Notes under the pieces: generated by a model
Seen by the model: only the letters and a program-made list of their open reading frames with translations
Told to the model about the DNA's origin: nothing
Database searches by the model: none
Source of the DNA: Rhodoferax sp.
GTDB taxonomy: Bacteria; Pseudomonadota; Gammaproteobacteria; Burkholderiales; Burkholderiaceae_C
DNA: 64,000 nt
Assembly (NCBI GenBank): GCA_024236015.1
Contig: JACKLK010000001.1
Coordinates: 930,001 to 994,000 of the forward strand
Direction: 5' to 3'
Shown: one piece after another, positions 9,334 through 18,011 of the stretch
Position numbering within the stretch: position 1 is the stretch's first letter
Layout of the letters: each line of letters opens with the position of its first letter
Translations under genes and position numbers: made by a program

Positions 9334-10680
9334 ATGAAACCCGTATTGGCCCTGGTCGGTCGACCGAACGTGGGCAAGTCGACGCTGTTCAACCGGCTGA
9401 CCCGCACCCGCGACGCCATCGTGGCCGACTACGCCGGCCTGACCCGTGACCGCCACTACGGCAACGGGCACCAGGGCAAGGTCGAGTTCATCGTCGTCGA
9501 TACCGGCGGCTTCGAGCCCGACGCGGCCGACGGCGTCGTGCGCGAGATGGGCAAGCAGACCCGCCAGGCCGTGGCCGAGGCCGACGTCGTGTTGTTCATC
9601 GTCGATGCCCGCAACGGCCTGTCCGCCCAGGACCACGACATCGCCACCTTCCTGCGCCGGCTCGGCAAGACCTGCGTGCTGGTGGCCAACAAGGCCGAGG
9701 GCATGACGGACGGCACCCGGCTGGCCGAATTCTTCGAGCTGGGCCTGGGCGAGGTGCACCCGATATCGGCCTCGCACGGACAGGGCTTGCGCTCGCTGCT
9801 CGACCAGGTCCTGGCCCCGTATGCCATCGCGCAGGAAGAAGCCGGGACGGACGAGGACAAGGATGCCAGCGCGATCAAGCTCGCGGTGGCGGGCCGTCCG
9901 AACGTCGGCAAATCCACACTGATCAATACCTGGCTGGGCGAGGAGCGGCTGGTCGCGTTCGACCAGCCGGGCACCACGCGCGATGCGATCATGGTGCCGT
10001 TCGAGCGCCACGGGCAACGTTTCGAGCTGATCGACACGGCCGGCTTGCGCCGGCGCGGCAAGGTGTTCGAGGCGATCGAGAAATTCTCGGTCGTCAAGAC
10101 GCTGCAGGCCATCGAGTCGGCCAACGTGGTGTTGCTGCTGATCGACGCCACCCAGGGCGTCACCGACCAGGACGCCCATATCGCCGGCTACATCCTGGAG
10201 AGCGGACGGGCCGTGGTGGTGGCGATCAACAAATGGGACGCGGTCGACGAATACCAGCGTGAACTGGTCAAGCGTTCGGTCGAGACCCGGCTGCCGTTTC
10301 TCAAGTTCGCCTCGCTGCACCTGATCTCGGCACGCAAGCGCCAGGGCCTGGGCCCCTTGTGGGCCTCGATCGCGCAGGCGCACAAGGCGGCCAACTGCAA
10401 GATGTCGACCCCGGTGCTGACGCGGCTGCTGCTCGAGGCGGTCCAGTTCCAGAGCCCCAAGCGTGCAGGCATGTACCGGCCCAAGCTGCGTTATGCCCAC
10501 CAGGGCGGCATGAATCCGCCGGTCATCGTCGTGCATGGCAATTCCCTCGAGCACGTGACCGATGCCTACAAGCGCTTCCTGGAAGCCCGGTTTCGCAAGG
10601 AATTCAACCTCGTGGGCACGCCGTTGCGCATCGAGATGAAGACATCGCACAACCCCTACGCAGACAAGGACAAGTCCTGA
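9334..10680 (+). CDS. der: Ribosome biogenesis GTPase Der
   Basis: Der (EngA) is a GTPase needed for 50S subunit assembly. Two tandem G domains are visible. The first has P-loop GRPNVGKS at about 9-16, VDTGG at 55-59 and NKAE at 119-122. The second has GRPNVGKS at about 187-194, DTAG and NKWD. A KH-like C-terminal domain follows. The length of 448 residues is typical. It ends the hisS-yfgM-bamB-der run; 133 non-coding bases separate it from hfq. Confidence 0.98.
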   Translation: MKPVLALVGRPNVGKSTLFNRLTRTRDAIVADYAGLTRDRHYGNGHQGKVEFIVVDTGGFEPDAADGVVREMGKQTRQAVAEADVVLFIVDARNGLSAQDHDIATFLRRLGKTCVLVANKAEGMTDGTRLAEFFELGLGEVHPISASHGQGLRSLLDQVLAPYAIAQEEAGTDEDKDASAIKLAVAGRPNVGKSTLINTWLGEERLVAFDQPGTTRDAIMVPFERHGQRFELIDTAGLRRRGKVFEAIEKFSVVKTLQAIESANVVLLLIDATQGVTDQDAHIAGYILESGRAVVVAINKWDAVDEYQRELVKRSVETRLPFLKFASLHLISARKRQGLGPLWASIAQAHKAANCKMSTPVLTRLLLEAVQFQSPKRAGMYRPKLRYAHQGGMNPPVIVVHGNSLEHVTDAYKRFLEARFRKEFNLVGTPLRIEMKTSHNPYADKDKS

Positions 10681-10813
10681 AAGCGGCCAGCGGGCGGCGC
10701 AATGACCGTCGTTCGGCCGTGTCCGTGGGGGCAATGCCGGCCGCGCGGGGGTCGCGTGCTGCCGCTGTGGTATCGTCCCTCCTTCATTTCACGTCTTGAA
10801 CACGGAGAATATC

Positions 10814-11065
10814 GTGAGCAACAAAGGTCAACTTCTGCAGGATCCCTTCTTGAACGCCCTGCGCAGGGAACATATCCCCGTGTCCATCTACCTTGTCAAC
10901 GGCATCAAGCTGCAGGGTCAGATCGAATCCTTCGACCAGTACGTTGTCCTGTTGCGCAACACGGTCACGCAAATGGTCTACAAGCATGCCATCTCGACCA
11001 TCGTGCCCGGGCGCGCGGTCAACTTTTCCGTGTCCGAAGGCGGTGAAGCGCCTGCGGCCACCTGA
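10814..11065 (+). CDS. hfq: RNA chaperone Hfq
   Basis: Hfq is the hexameric Sm-like protein that pairs small RNAs with mRNAs. The 83-residue product begins at a GTG (SNKGQLLQDPFLNALR). Sm1 includes PVSIYLVNGIKLQGQI and Sm2 contains the proximal-face motif VYKHAIS. The GTG at 10814 was chosen because GGAG lies at 10804-10807 and the family begins with SNKGQLLQDPFLN. Reading from the upstream in-frame ATG at 10796 would add six foreign residues. The acidic C-terminal tip is short. Its neighbour is hflX, the conserved order. Confidence 0.97.
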   Translation: MSNKGQLLQDPFLNALRREHIPVSIYLVNGIKLQGQIESFDQYVVLLRNTVTQMVYKHAISTIVPGRAVNFSVSEGGEAPAAT

Positions 11066-11082
11066 GCCGGCTTGGTGCCGGC
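11066..11082 (+). terminator. Hairpin between hfq and hflX
   Basis: GCCGGC-TTGGT-GCCGGC forms a 6-bp perfect stem with a 5-base loop directly after the hfq stop. There is no following T-run. It may be a weak attenuator or an mRNA 3'-end stabiliser separating abundant hfq message from hflX. Confidence 0.35.
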
Positions 11083-11128
11083 CCGGCTGATGGCCGTGTG
11101 TTGATCGCCCGTCCGCCTGTTTCCCGAC

Positions 11129-12325
11129 TTGTCCAACCCTACTGAATCCTCCGACGCCGCCACCATCCTGGTGGGTGTCGACCTGGGACTCGCGCACTTC
11201 GATGGTGCCCTGGAAGAACTGAGCCAGCTGGCCGTGACGGCCGGGCTGGATCCGGTGGCGCGCGTCACCTGCAAGCGCAAGGCGCCGGACGCCGCCTTGT
11301 TCCTGGGCAGCGGCAAGGCCGACGAGATCAAGCTGATGGCGCAGCAGCTCGGCGCCAGCGAGATCGTGTTCGACCAGAGCCTGAGCCCGGCCCAGCAGCG
11401 CAACCTGGAGCGTTACCTGGAGTTGCCGGTCAACGACCGCACCATGCTGATCCTCGAGATATTCGCCCAGCGTGCGCGCAGCCACGAGGGCAAGCTGCAG
11501 GTCGAGCTGGCCCGGCTGCAATACCTCAGCACGCGGCTGGTGCGCCGCTGGTCGCACCTGGAACGCCAGCGCGGCGGCATCGGCGCCCGTGGCGGTCCCG
11601 GCGAAACGCAGATCGAACTGGACCGCCGGATGATCGGCGACAGCATCAAGCGCACCAAGGAGCGTCTGCGCAAGGTCAAGCGCCAGCGTCAGACCCAGCG
11701 CCGCCAGCGCCAGCGCCGCGACACCTTCGCGATCTCGCTGGTCGGATACACCAATGCCGGCAAGACCAGCCTGTTCAACAGCCTGGTCAACGCGCGTGCC
11801 TATGCGGCCGACCAGCTCTTCGCGACGCTGGACACCACGACCCGCCACCTCTACCTCGGTGACGCGTCCCGTTCGGTGTCCTTGTCCGACACCGTGGGAT
11901 TCATCCGCAATCTTCCGCACGGGCTGATCGATGCTTTCGAGGCCACGCTGCAGGAGGCCGTCGATGCCGACGTGTTGCTGCATGTCGTCGACGCATCCAA
12001 CCCGAATCACCTCGAACAGATGGATGAGGTCGCGCGGGTGCTGCGCGAGATCGGGGCCGCCGATATCCGGCAGATCCTGGTGTTCAACAAGCTCGACGCC
12101 ATGGAGCCGGAGCGCCGGCCCCTGGCGATGCAGGACTGGATCACGTTCTGCGACAACCCGACCGAGCGGCTGTTCGTCAGCGCCCGCACCGGCGAGGGCA
12201 TGGCCGAGCTGCGCGCACGACTCGCGCAGCTGGCGCGGGGTGACGGCGACGAAGAAGCACCGGGGCACGAGAATTCCCACGGTGAAGCGGAGGCTGTTGT
12301 GCAATTGGGCACAATCGAACGATGA
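11129..12325 (+). CDS. hflX: Ribosome-splitting GTPase HflX
   Basis: HflX is a GTPase that dissociates stalled 70S ribosomes under stress. The 398-residue product has the N-terminal HflX domain, a basic coiled linker with KERLRKVKRQRQTQRRQRQR, and a G domain with P-loop GYTNAGKT at 206-213, DTVGFIRNLP and NKLD. The hallmark RGGIGARGGPGETQIELDRR precedes the G domain. The start is a TTG at 11129 without an obvious Shine-Dalgarno. It was chosen because the family N-terminus begins close to it and there is no nearby in-frame ATG. Confidence 0.94.
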   Translation: MSNPTESSDAATILVGVDLGLAHFDGALEELSQLAVTAGLDPVARVTCKRKAPDAALFLGSGKADEIKLMAQQLGASEIVFDQSLSPAQQRNLERYLELPVNDRTMLILEIFAQRARSHEGKLQVELARLQYLSTRLVRRWSHLERQRGGIGARGGPGETQIELDRRMIGDSIKRTKERLRKVKRQRQTQRRQRQRRDTFAISLVGYTNAGKTSLFNSLVNARAYAADQLFATLDTTTRHLYLGDASRSVSLSDTVGFIRNLPHGLIDAFEATLQEAVDADVLLHVVDASNPNHLEQMDEVARVLREIGAADIRQILVFNKLDAMEPERRPLAMQDWITFCDNPTERLFVSARTGEGMAELRARLAQLARGDGDEEAPGHENSHGEAEAVVQLGTIER

Positions 12326-12343
12326 CGAAAACGAGAACCTGAG

Positions 12344-13729
12344 ATGAAAGCGTATCTACCTGCTTCCGGCTGGTCCCGGATCGGCCAGCGCGCACGCGGC
12401 ATGTTCAATCTGAACGACTCGCGCTGGGGCCGTGGCGACGACAAGCCGGGCGAGGAGGGCAAGCCCGATCACGGCTCGCGCGACGACGACCCGCCCGAGC
12501 TGCCACCCCCCTCGAACAACGGCCACAACGGCCGCCCTCGGGGCCAGGGTCCGCAACAGGGTCCGCCCGACCTCGACGAGTTGTGGCGTGACTTCAACCG
12601 CAAGCTCGGCGGTCTGTTCGGCGGCGGCCGCGGCGGTGGCCGTGGCGGCAATGGCGGCGGCACCGGCGGCGGTGGCTTTCAGCCGGACATGAAGAGCGCC
12701 GGCATCGGCGCCGGCCTGATCGCGGCGGTCGTGGTGCTGATCTGGCTCGGTACCGGCTTCTTCATCGTGCAGGAGGGCCAGCAGGCCGTCGTGACCCAGT
12801 TCGGCAAATACAAGACGACCGTCGGTGCCGGTTTCAACTGGCGGCTGCCGTTTCCGATCCAGCGCCATGAACTGGTGTTCGTGACCCAGATCCGTTCGGT
12901 GGACGTGGGACGCGACATGGTGGTCAAGGCCACCGGACTGCGCGACTCGGCCATGTTGACCCAGGACGAGAACATCGTCGAGATCAAGTTCGCGGTGCAG
13001 TACCGGCTCAGCGATGCGCGGGCCTTCCTGTTCGAGAGCAAGAGTCCGACCGACGCGGTCGGCCTGGCCGCCGAGACGGCGGTGCGCGAAGTCGTGGGCA
13101 AGATGCGCATGGACTCGGCCCTGTCCGAGGAGCGCGACCAGATTGCGCCGCGCGTGCGCGAGATCATGCAGAAGATCCTGGACCGCTACAAGGTCGGCAT
13201 CGAGATCGTCAACATCAACCTGCAGCAAGGCGGCGTGCGGCCACCCGAGCAGGTACAGGCCGCGTTCGACGACGTGCTCAAGGCCGGCCAGGAGCGCGAA
13301 CGTGCGAAGAACGAGGCCCAGGCCTATGCCAACGACGTGATTCCGCGCGCGGTCGGTTCGGCCTCGCGGCTCAAGGAAGAGGCCGATGCCTACAAGGCGC
13401 GCATCGTCGCGCAGGCACAGGGTGATGCGCAACGCTTCAAGTCGGTGCTGGCCGAGTACCAGAAGGCACCCCAGGTCACGCGTGACCGCATGTACGTGGA
13501 CACGATGCAGCAGATCTATTCCAACGTGACCAAGGTGCTGGTGGATTCGCGTTCGGGCTCGAACCTGCTGTACCTGCCGCTGGACAAGATCATGCAGCAG
13601 ACCCAGTCAGGCGCCGATGCGTCGGCGGCTGCCCCGGCCCCGTCGACGACCGTCGTGCCCCCGGTCTCCAGCACCTCCGACTCCCGCTCGCGGGATGCCA
13701 CGCGGTCGCGTGAGCGTGAAACCCGCTAG
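12344..13729 (+). CDS. hflK: Membrane protease regulator HflK
   Basis: HflK with HflC forms an inner-membrane SPFH complex that encloses and modulates the FtsH protease. The N-terminal cytoplasmic part is Gly/Pro/Asn-rich, a transmembrane helix spans about 119-142, and the SPFH/band-7 domain follows with VQEGQQAVVTQFGKY. A Ser/Thr-rich C-terminus closes the protein. The ATG at 12401 (residue 20, MFNLNDSRWGRG) resembles the usual family start and could be the real one, but neither start has a strong ribosome site. It is 18 bases from hflX and 9 from hflC. Confidence 0.95.
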   Translation: MKAYLPASGWSRIGQRARGMFNLNDSRWGRGDDKPGEEGKPDHGSRDDDPPELPPPSNNGHNGRPRGQGPQQGPPDLDELWRDFNRKLGGLFGGGRGGGRGGNGGGTGGGGFQPDMKSAGIGAGLIAAVVVLIWLGTGFFIVQEGQQAVVTQFGKYKTTVGAGFNWRLPFPIQRHELVFVTQIRSVDVGRDMVVKATGLRDSAMLTQDENIVEIKFAVQYRLSDARAFLFESKSPTDAVGLAAETAVREVVGKMRMDSALSEERDQIAPRVREIMQKILDRYKVGIEIVNINLQQGGVRPPEQVQAAFDDVLKAGQERERAKNEAQAYANDVIPRAVGSASRLKEEADAYKARIVAQAQGDAQRFKSVLAEYQKAPQVTRDRMYVDTMQQIYSNVTKVLVDSRSGSNLLYLPLDKIMQQTQSGADASAAAPAPSTTVVPPVSSTSDSRSRDATRSRERETR

Positions 13730-13738
13730 GACACCATC

Positions 13739-14641
13739 ATGAACAGGTTAGGATTTCTATTCACCAGCATCTTGCTGTTGCTGGCCATCGCCAGCTCCAT
13801 GTTGTTCGTCGTCGACCAGCGGCAGTTCGGCGTGTTGTACGCCCTGGGCCAGATCAAGGAAGTGATCACCGAGCCGGGACTGAACTTCAAGCTGCCGCCG
13901 CCGTTCCAGAACGTCACCTACATCGACAAGCGCCTGCTCACGCTCGACAGCACCGACCAGGAGCCGATGCTGACGGCCGAGAAGCAACGCGTGGTCATCG
14001 ACTGGTACGTGCGCTGGCGCATCACCGATCCGGGCGAATACATCCGCAACGTCGGTCTCGACGAGACCGCGGGCGCCAACCAGCTCAACCGCGTGGTGCG
14101 CAACGCCTTCCAGGAAGAGATCAACAAGCGCACCGTCAAGGAACTGCTGTCGACGCGGCGTGAAGACCTGACGGCCGACGTGCAGTCCGAGGCACGCGAG
14201 AACGTCGGTGGCGCCAAGCCCTGGGGCATCGAGATCGTCGACGTGCGCATCACGCGTGCCGACTACGTGGACACCATCACCGAGTCGGTCTATCGCCGCA
14301 TGGAAGCCGAGCGCAAGCGGGTCGCCAACGAACTGCGCTCCACCGGTGCGGCCGAAGGCGAGAAGATCCGCGCCGATGCTGATCGCCAGCGCGAGGTGAC
14401 GATCGCCAACGCCTACCGCGATGCGCAGAAGATCAAGGGCGAGGGCGATGCCGAGGCGGCGCGTATCTATGCCGAGGCATTCGGACGCGATCCGCAGTTC
14501 GCGCAGTTCTATCGCAGCCTGGAAGCCTACAAGATGAGCTTCAACAAGAAGGGCGACATGATGGTGATCGACCCGCAGTCGACGGAGTTCTTCAAGTCGT
14601 TGCGCGGCACGGTCACACCGGCACCGGCCGCGAAGAAATAA
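13739..14641 (+). CDS. hflC: Membrane protease regulator HflC
   Basis: HflC is the partner of HflK around FtsH. The 300-residue product has an N-terminal membrane anchor at about residues 5-25 and a band-7/SPFH domain beginning VDQRQFGVLYALGQIKEV. A C-terminal helix-rich region contains EGEKIRADADRQREV, expected for the coiled part of the HflKC cage. Length and position after hflK are as expected. Confidence 0.96.
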   Translation: MNRLGFLFTSILLLLAIASSMLFVVDQRQFGVLYALGQIKEVITEPGLNFKLPPPFQNVTYIDKRLLTLDSTDQEPMLTAEKQRVVIDWYVRWRITDPGEYIRNVGLDETAGANQLNRVVRNAFQEEINKRTVKELLSTRREDLTADVQSEARENVGGAKPWGIEIVDVRITRADYVDTITESVYRRMEAERKRVANELRSTGAAEGEKIRADADRQREVTIANAYRDAQKIKGEGDAEAARIYAEAFGRDPQFAQFYRSLEAYKMSFNKKGDMMVIDPQSTEFFKSLRGTVTPAPAAKK

Positions 14642-14644
14642 GGC

Positions 14645-14836
14645 TTGGACTCGGGCGACGTCTTCTGGCTGGCGCTGGGCCTGGTACTGGTCATCGAGGG
14701 CCTGTTCCCGTTCCTGTCGCCGGCGCATTGGAAACGCATGTTCCTGCAACTGGTGCAGATGCAGGATGGACAGATCCGGTTCTTCGGCCTGTGCAGCGTG
14801 CTCGGCGGGTTGTTGCTGATCTGGTTGCTCAGCTGA
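14645..14836 (+). CDS. DUF2065 (YjeT-type) small membrane protein
   Basis: This 63-residue protein has two predicted membrane helices (about 7-25 and 45-62) flanking SPAHWKRMFLQLVQM. It matches the DUF2065/YjeT family normally found right after hflC. Translation would begin at a TTG three bases after the hflC stop, so coupling to hflC is likely. Its function is unknown; the constant link with hflKC suggests a membrane-protease quality-control role. Confidence 0.85.
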   Translation: MDSGDVFWLALGLVLVIEGLFPFLSPAHWKRMFLQLVQMQDGQIRFFGLCSVLGGLLLIWLLS

Positions 14837-14892
14837 GCGGTCGGGCGTGGCGCAGCCGGTAGAATCGCTGTTTTAACAGCCTCCGAGAAAAC

Positions 14893-16041
14893 ATGTCCGC
14901 CTGGGTCCTGCCGGATCACATCGCCGATGTCCTGCCGTCCGAAGCGCGCCACATCGAAGAGCTGAGGCGGGACCTGCTCGACACCGCCCGCCGTTACGGC
15001 TACGAGCTGGTCATGCCGCCCGTGCTCGAGCACCTCGAATCCCTGCTCACCGGCACCGGCAAGGCGCTCGACCTGCAGACCTTCAAGCTCGTCGACCAGT
15101 TGTCCGGCCGCATGCTCGGCCTTCGCGCCGACAGCACGCCCCAGGTTGCACGGATCGACGCCCACCTGCTCAACCGTGCCGGCGTCACACGTCTGTGTTA
15201 TTGCGGGCCGGTGCTGCATACCCGCCCCGACAAGCCGCATGCCACGCGCGAGCCGCTGCAGTTCGGCGCCGAGATCTACGGCCATGGCGGCCTGGAAGCC
15301 GACCTCGAGATCCTGCTGCTGGCACTGGACTGCCTGCGCGCGGCGCGGGTTCCCGCGCCCATGGTCGACCTGGCCGACGTGCGTATCGTCGATGCGCTGC
15401 TCGACGGTGTCTCGGCGCAGTCCACGCAGGTCCAGGACATCCACCATGCGCTGGCATCGAAGGACGCCAGCGCGCTGGCCTCGCTGACACGCAACCTCGA
15501 TCACGCCGCGCGCGAAGCCTTGCGGGCCCTGGTCGACCTGTACGGCGACGCCACGGTGCTCGAACGTGCGCGCACCGTGTTGCCGGCCAGGCCGGCCATT
15601 GGCGCCGCGCTGGACCATCTGGGCTGGCTGGCCAGCCACCTGCACGGAGTGGCCGTGAGTTTCGACCTGGCCGACCTGCGCGGTTATGCGTATTACAGCG
15701 GTGCGCGGTTTTCCATCTTTTCCCCGGACGCGGTCGATGCCCTGGTGCGCGGCGGGCGTTACGACGAGGTCGGCGCGGCGTTCGGACGCAAGCGGCCGGC
15801 CGTCGGATTCAGCCTGGATGTCAAGGCCCTGGTGGCCGCCGTGCCGCCGCGGCAACTGCATGCGGCCATCCGCGCGCCCTGGAGCGAGGCCGACGACGTG
15901 CGCAAGGCCATCGCCGGCTTGCGCGCCAAGGGCGAGACGGTGGTATGCGTGCTGCCGGGACACGAGAGCGAAGTCGATGAGTTCCAGTGTGATCGCGAAC
16001 TGCTGCAGGTTGCGGGGCAATGGGTGGTGCAGGCAATTTGA
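14893..16041 (+). CDS. hisZ: ATP phosphoribosyltransferase regulatory subunit HisZ
   Basis: HisZ is a HisRS-like protein that lost aminoacylation and activates the short catalytic HisG in histidine synthesis. The 382 residues align with the class II synthetase core: ADVLPSEARHIEELRRDLLD near the start, LRADSTPQVARID as a motif 2 equivalent, and RGGRYDEVGAAFGRKRPAVGFS at the end. The anticodon domain of true HisRS is absent. A TAGAAT -10-like box lies at 14860-14865, giving a leader of about 20 bases. It is followed by purA after 15 bases. A short-form HisG elsewhere in the genome is implied. Confidence 0.95.
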   Translation: MSAWVLPDHIADVLPSEARHIEELRRDLLDTARRYGYELVMPPVLEHLESLLTGTGKALDLQTFKLVDQLSGRMLGLRADSTPQVARIDAHLLNRAGVTRLCYCGPVLHTRPDKPHATREPLQFGAEIYGHGGLEADLEILLLALDCLRAARVPAPMVDLADVRIVDALLDGVSAQSTQVQDIHHALASKDASALASLTRNLDHAAREALRALVDLYGDATVLERARTVLPARPAIGAALDHLGWLASHLHGVAVSFDLADLRGYAYYSGARFSIFSPDAVDALVRGGRYDEVGAAFGRKRPAVGFSLDVKALVAAVPPRQLHAAIRAPWSEADDVRKAIAGLRAKGETVVCVLPGHESEVDEFQCDRELLQVAGQWVVQAI

Positions 16042-16056
16042 AGCGGACTGTTGAAC

Positions 16057-17433
16057 ATGAAAGCAAGCAAGGGGCGTAACGTCGTCGTCGTCGGTACCCA
16101 GTGGGGCGACGAAGGCAAGGGCAAGCTCGTGGACTGGCTGACCGAAAGCGCGCAAGGCGTGGTGCGTTTCCAGGGCGGGCACAACGCCGGCCACACGCTG
16201 GTCATCAATGGCGTCAAGACCGCGCTGCACCTGATCCCCAGCGGCATCATGCGCGCCGGCGTCAAGTGCTACATCGGCAATGGCGTGGTGTTGTCGGCCG
16301 GCAAGCTGTTCGAGGAGATCGAGGGGCTCGAGCGTGCCGGTGTCGAGGTGCGTTCGCGCCTGCGCATCAGCGAGGCCTGTCCGCTGATCCTGCCGGTGCA
16401 CGTGGCGCTCGACGTGGCGCGCGAAGCGGCGCGCGAGCAGGGCGGCCATGCCCGCATCGGAACCACCGGACGCGGCATCGGCCCGTCCTACGAGGACAAG
16501 ATCGCGCGGCGCGCGCTGCGCGTGCAGGATCTGAAATATCCCGAGCGTTTCGCCGCCAAGCTGCGCGAACTGCTCGCATTGCACAACCACGTGCTGACCG
16601 GTTACCTGGGCTCGGCGGCCTACACGTTCGACGGGCCCCTGGCACAGTACATGGCCGATGGCAAGGTGCAGTTCCAGCCGGTGTTCGACGAGGCCATGCG
16701 CCATGCCGAACTGTTGCGCCCGATGATGGCCGACGTGTCGCGCGAACTCAACGAGGCCCATGCCCACGGCGCCAACCTGCTGTTCGAGGGCGCGCAGGGC
16801 ACCTTGCTCGACGTCGACCACGGCACCTATCCCTACGTGACGTCGAGCAACTGCGTGGCCGGCAACGCGGCTGCCGGCTCCGGGGTCGGACCCGGCCTGC
16901 TGCATTACGTGCTGGGCATCACCAAGGCGTATTGCACCCGCGTTGGCGGCGGCCCGTTTCCGACCGAGCTCGACTGGGAAAAGCCGGGCACGCCCGGCCA
17001 CCACATGAGCACCGTCGGCGCCGAGAAAGGTGTCACCACCGGGCGCTCGCGGCGTTGCGGCTGGTTCGATGCGGCCCTGCTCAAGCGCTCGGCCCAGGTC
17101 AACGGACTGTCCGGCCTGTGCGTCACCAAGCTCGACGTGCTCGACGGTCTCAAGACCCTGAACCTGTGCACCGGTTATGAGCTCGACGGCGAGACACTCG
17201 ACATCCTGCCCATGGGGGCGGACGAGATCGCCCGCTGCAAACCGATCTACGAGGAGATGCAGGGCTGGAGCGACAGCACGGTCGGCGTCACCCGCTACGC
17301 GGACCTGCCGATCGCGGCCCGCCTGTACCTGCAACGCATCGAACACGTGGTCGGGGTTCCGATCCACATGGTCTCGACCAGCCCGGATCGCGACCACACC
17401 ATCATGATGCGTCACCCGTTCCTGGCCGACTAG
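16057..17433 (+). CDS. purA: Adenylosuccinate synthetase
   Basis: PurA makes adenylosuccinate from IMP, aspartate and GTP, the first committed step to AMP. The N-terminal GTP loop GDEGKGK is at about 17-23, with Asp18 as catalytic base, and NAGHTL contains the catalytic His. The central TTGRGIGP segment is also visible. The ATG at 16057 was preferred to the TTG two codons upstream. The product is 458 residues; a typical enzyme is about 430. hisZ-purA is a common betaproteobacterial pair. Confidence 0.97.
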   Translation: MKASKGRNVVVVGTQWGDEGKGKLVDWLTESAQGVVRFQGGHNAGHTLVINGVKTALHLIPSGIMRAGVKCYIGNGVVLSAGKLFEEIEGLERAGVEVRSRLRISEACPLILPVHVALDVAREAAREQGGHARIGTTGRGIGPSYEDKIARRALRVQDLKYPERFAAKLRELLALHNHVLTGYLGSAAYTFDGPLAQYMADGKVQFQPVFDEAMRHAELLRPMMADVSRELNEAHAHGANLLFEGAQGTLLDVDHGTYPYVTSSNCVAGNAAAGSGVGPGLLHYVLGITKAYCTRVGGGPFPTELDWEKPGTPGHHMSTVGAEKGVTTGRSRRCGWFDAALLKRSAQVNGLSGLCVTKLDVLDGLKTLNLCTGYELDGETLDILPMGADEIARCKPIYEEMQGWSDSTVGVTRYADLPIAARLYLQRIEHVVGVPIHMVSTSPDRDHTIMMRHPFLAD

Positions 17434-17483
17434 GGCCGATTCCATCCCACCCCAGCACAACCCGGCCCCGGAAGGATCCCAGC

Positions 17484-18008
17484 ATGTTGACAGAAGACGG
17501 CAAGCACCTGTATGTCAGTTATGACGAATACCACAACCTGATCGAGAAACTCGCGATCCGCGTCCACCAGTCGGGCTGGCAGTTCGACACCATCCTGTGC
17601 CTGGCGCGCGGCGGCATGCGCCCGGGCGACATCCTGTCGCGCATCTTCGACAAGCCGCTGGCCATCATGTCGACCAGTTCCTATCGGGCCGAAGCCGGCA
17701 CGCAACAGGGCAACCTCGACATCGCGCGCTACATCACGACGCCCAAGGGCGAGATCGCGGGCAAGGTGCTGCTGGTCGACGACCTGGCCGATACCGGCAA
17801 GACGCTGGCCGCCGTGATCGACCAGCTGCGCAACAACTACAAGCCGATCACCGAGTTGCGCAGCGCCGTGATCTGGACCAAGGGCGTTTCGGCGTTCAAG
17901 GCCGACTACTCGGTCGAGTTCCTGCCCACGAACCCGTGGATCCACCAGCCCTTCGAAGGTTATGACGCGATGCGCCCGGAGCAGCTGATCGAGAAGTGGA
18001 GCGTCTGA
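17484..18008 (+). CDS. Purine-type phosphoribosyltransferase
   Basis: This 174-residue type I PRTase has the PRPP-binding loop VLLVDDLADTG at about 95-105 and an N-terminal ILCLARGGMRPGD segment. It resembles the xanthine/hypoxanthine-guanine salvage branch and follows purA, which supports a purine substrate, but the specific base cannot be read from the sequence. It lies 50 bases after purA and 3 bases before the metC-like gene, so all three may be on one message. Confidence 0.85.
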   Translation: MLTEDGKHLYVSYDEYHNLIEKLAIRVHQSGWQFDTILCLARGGMRPGDILSRIFDKPLAIMSTSSYRAEAGTQQGNLDIARYITTPKGEIAGKVLLVDDLADTGKTLAAVIDQLRNNYKPITELRSAVIWTKGVSAFKADYSVEFLPTNPWIHQPFEGYDAMRPEQLIEKWSV

Positions 18009-18011
18009 ACC

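Noticed and set aside
14527..17460. A long minus-strand open frame across hisZ and purA
   Set aside because: It is the antisense shadow of two conserved enzymes with complete motifs, and its own composition shows no domain pattern.
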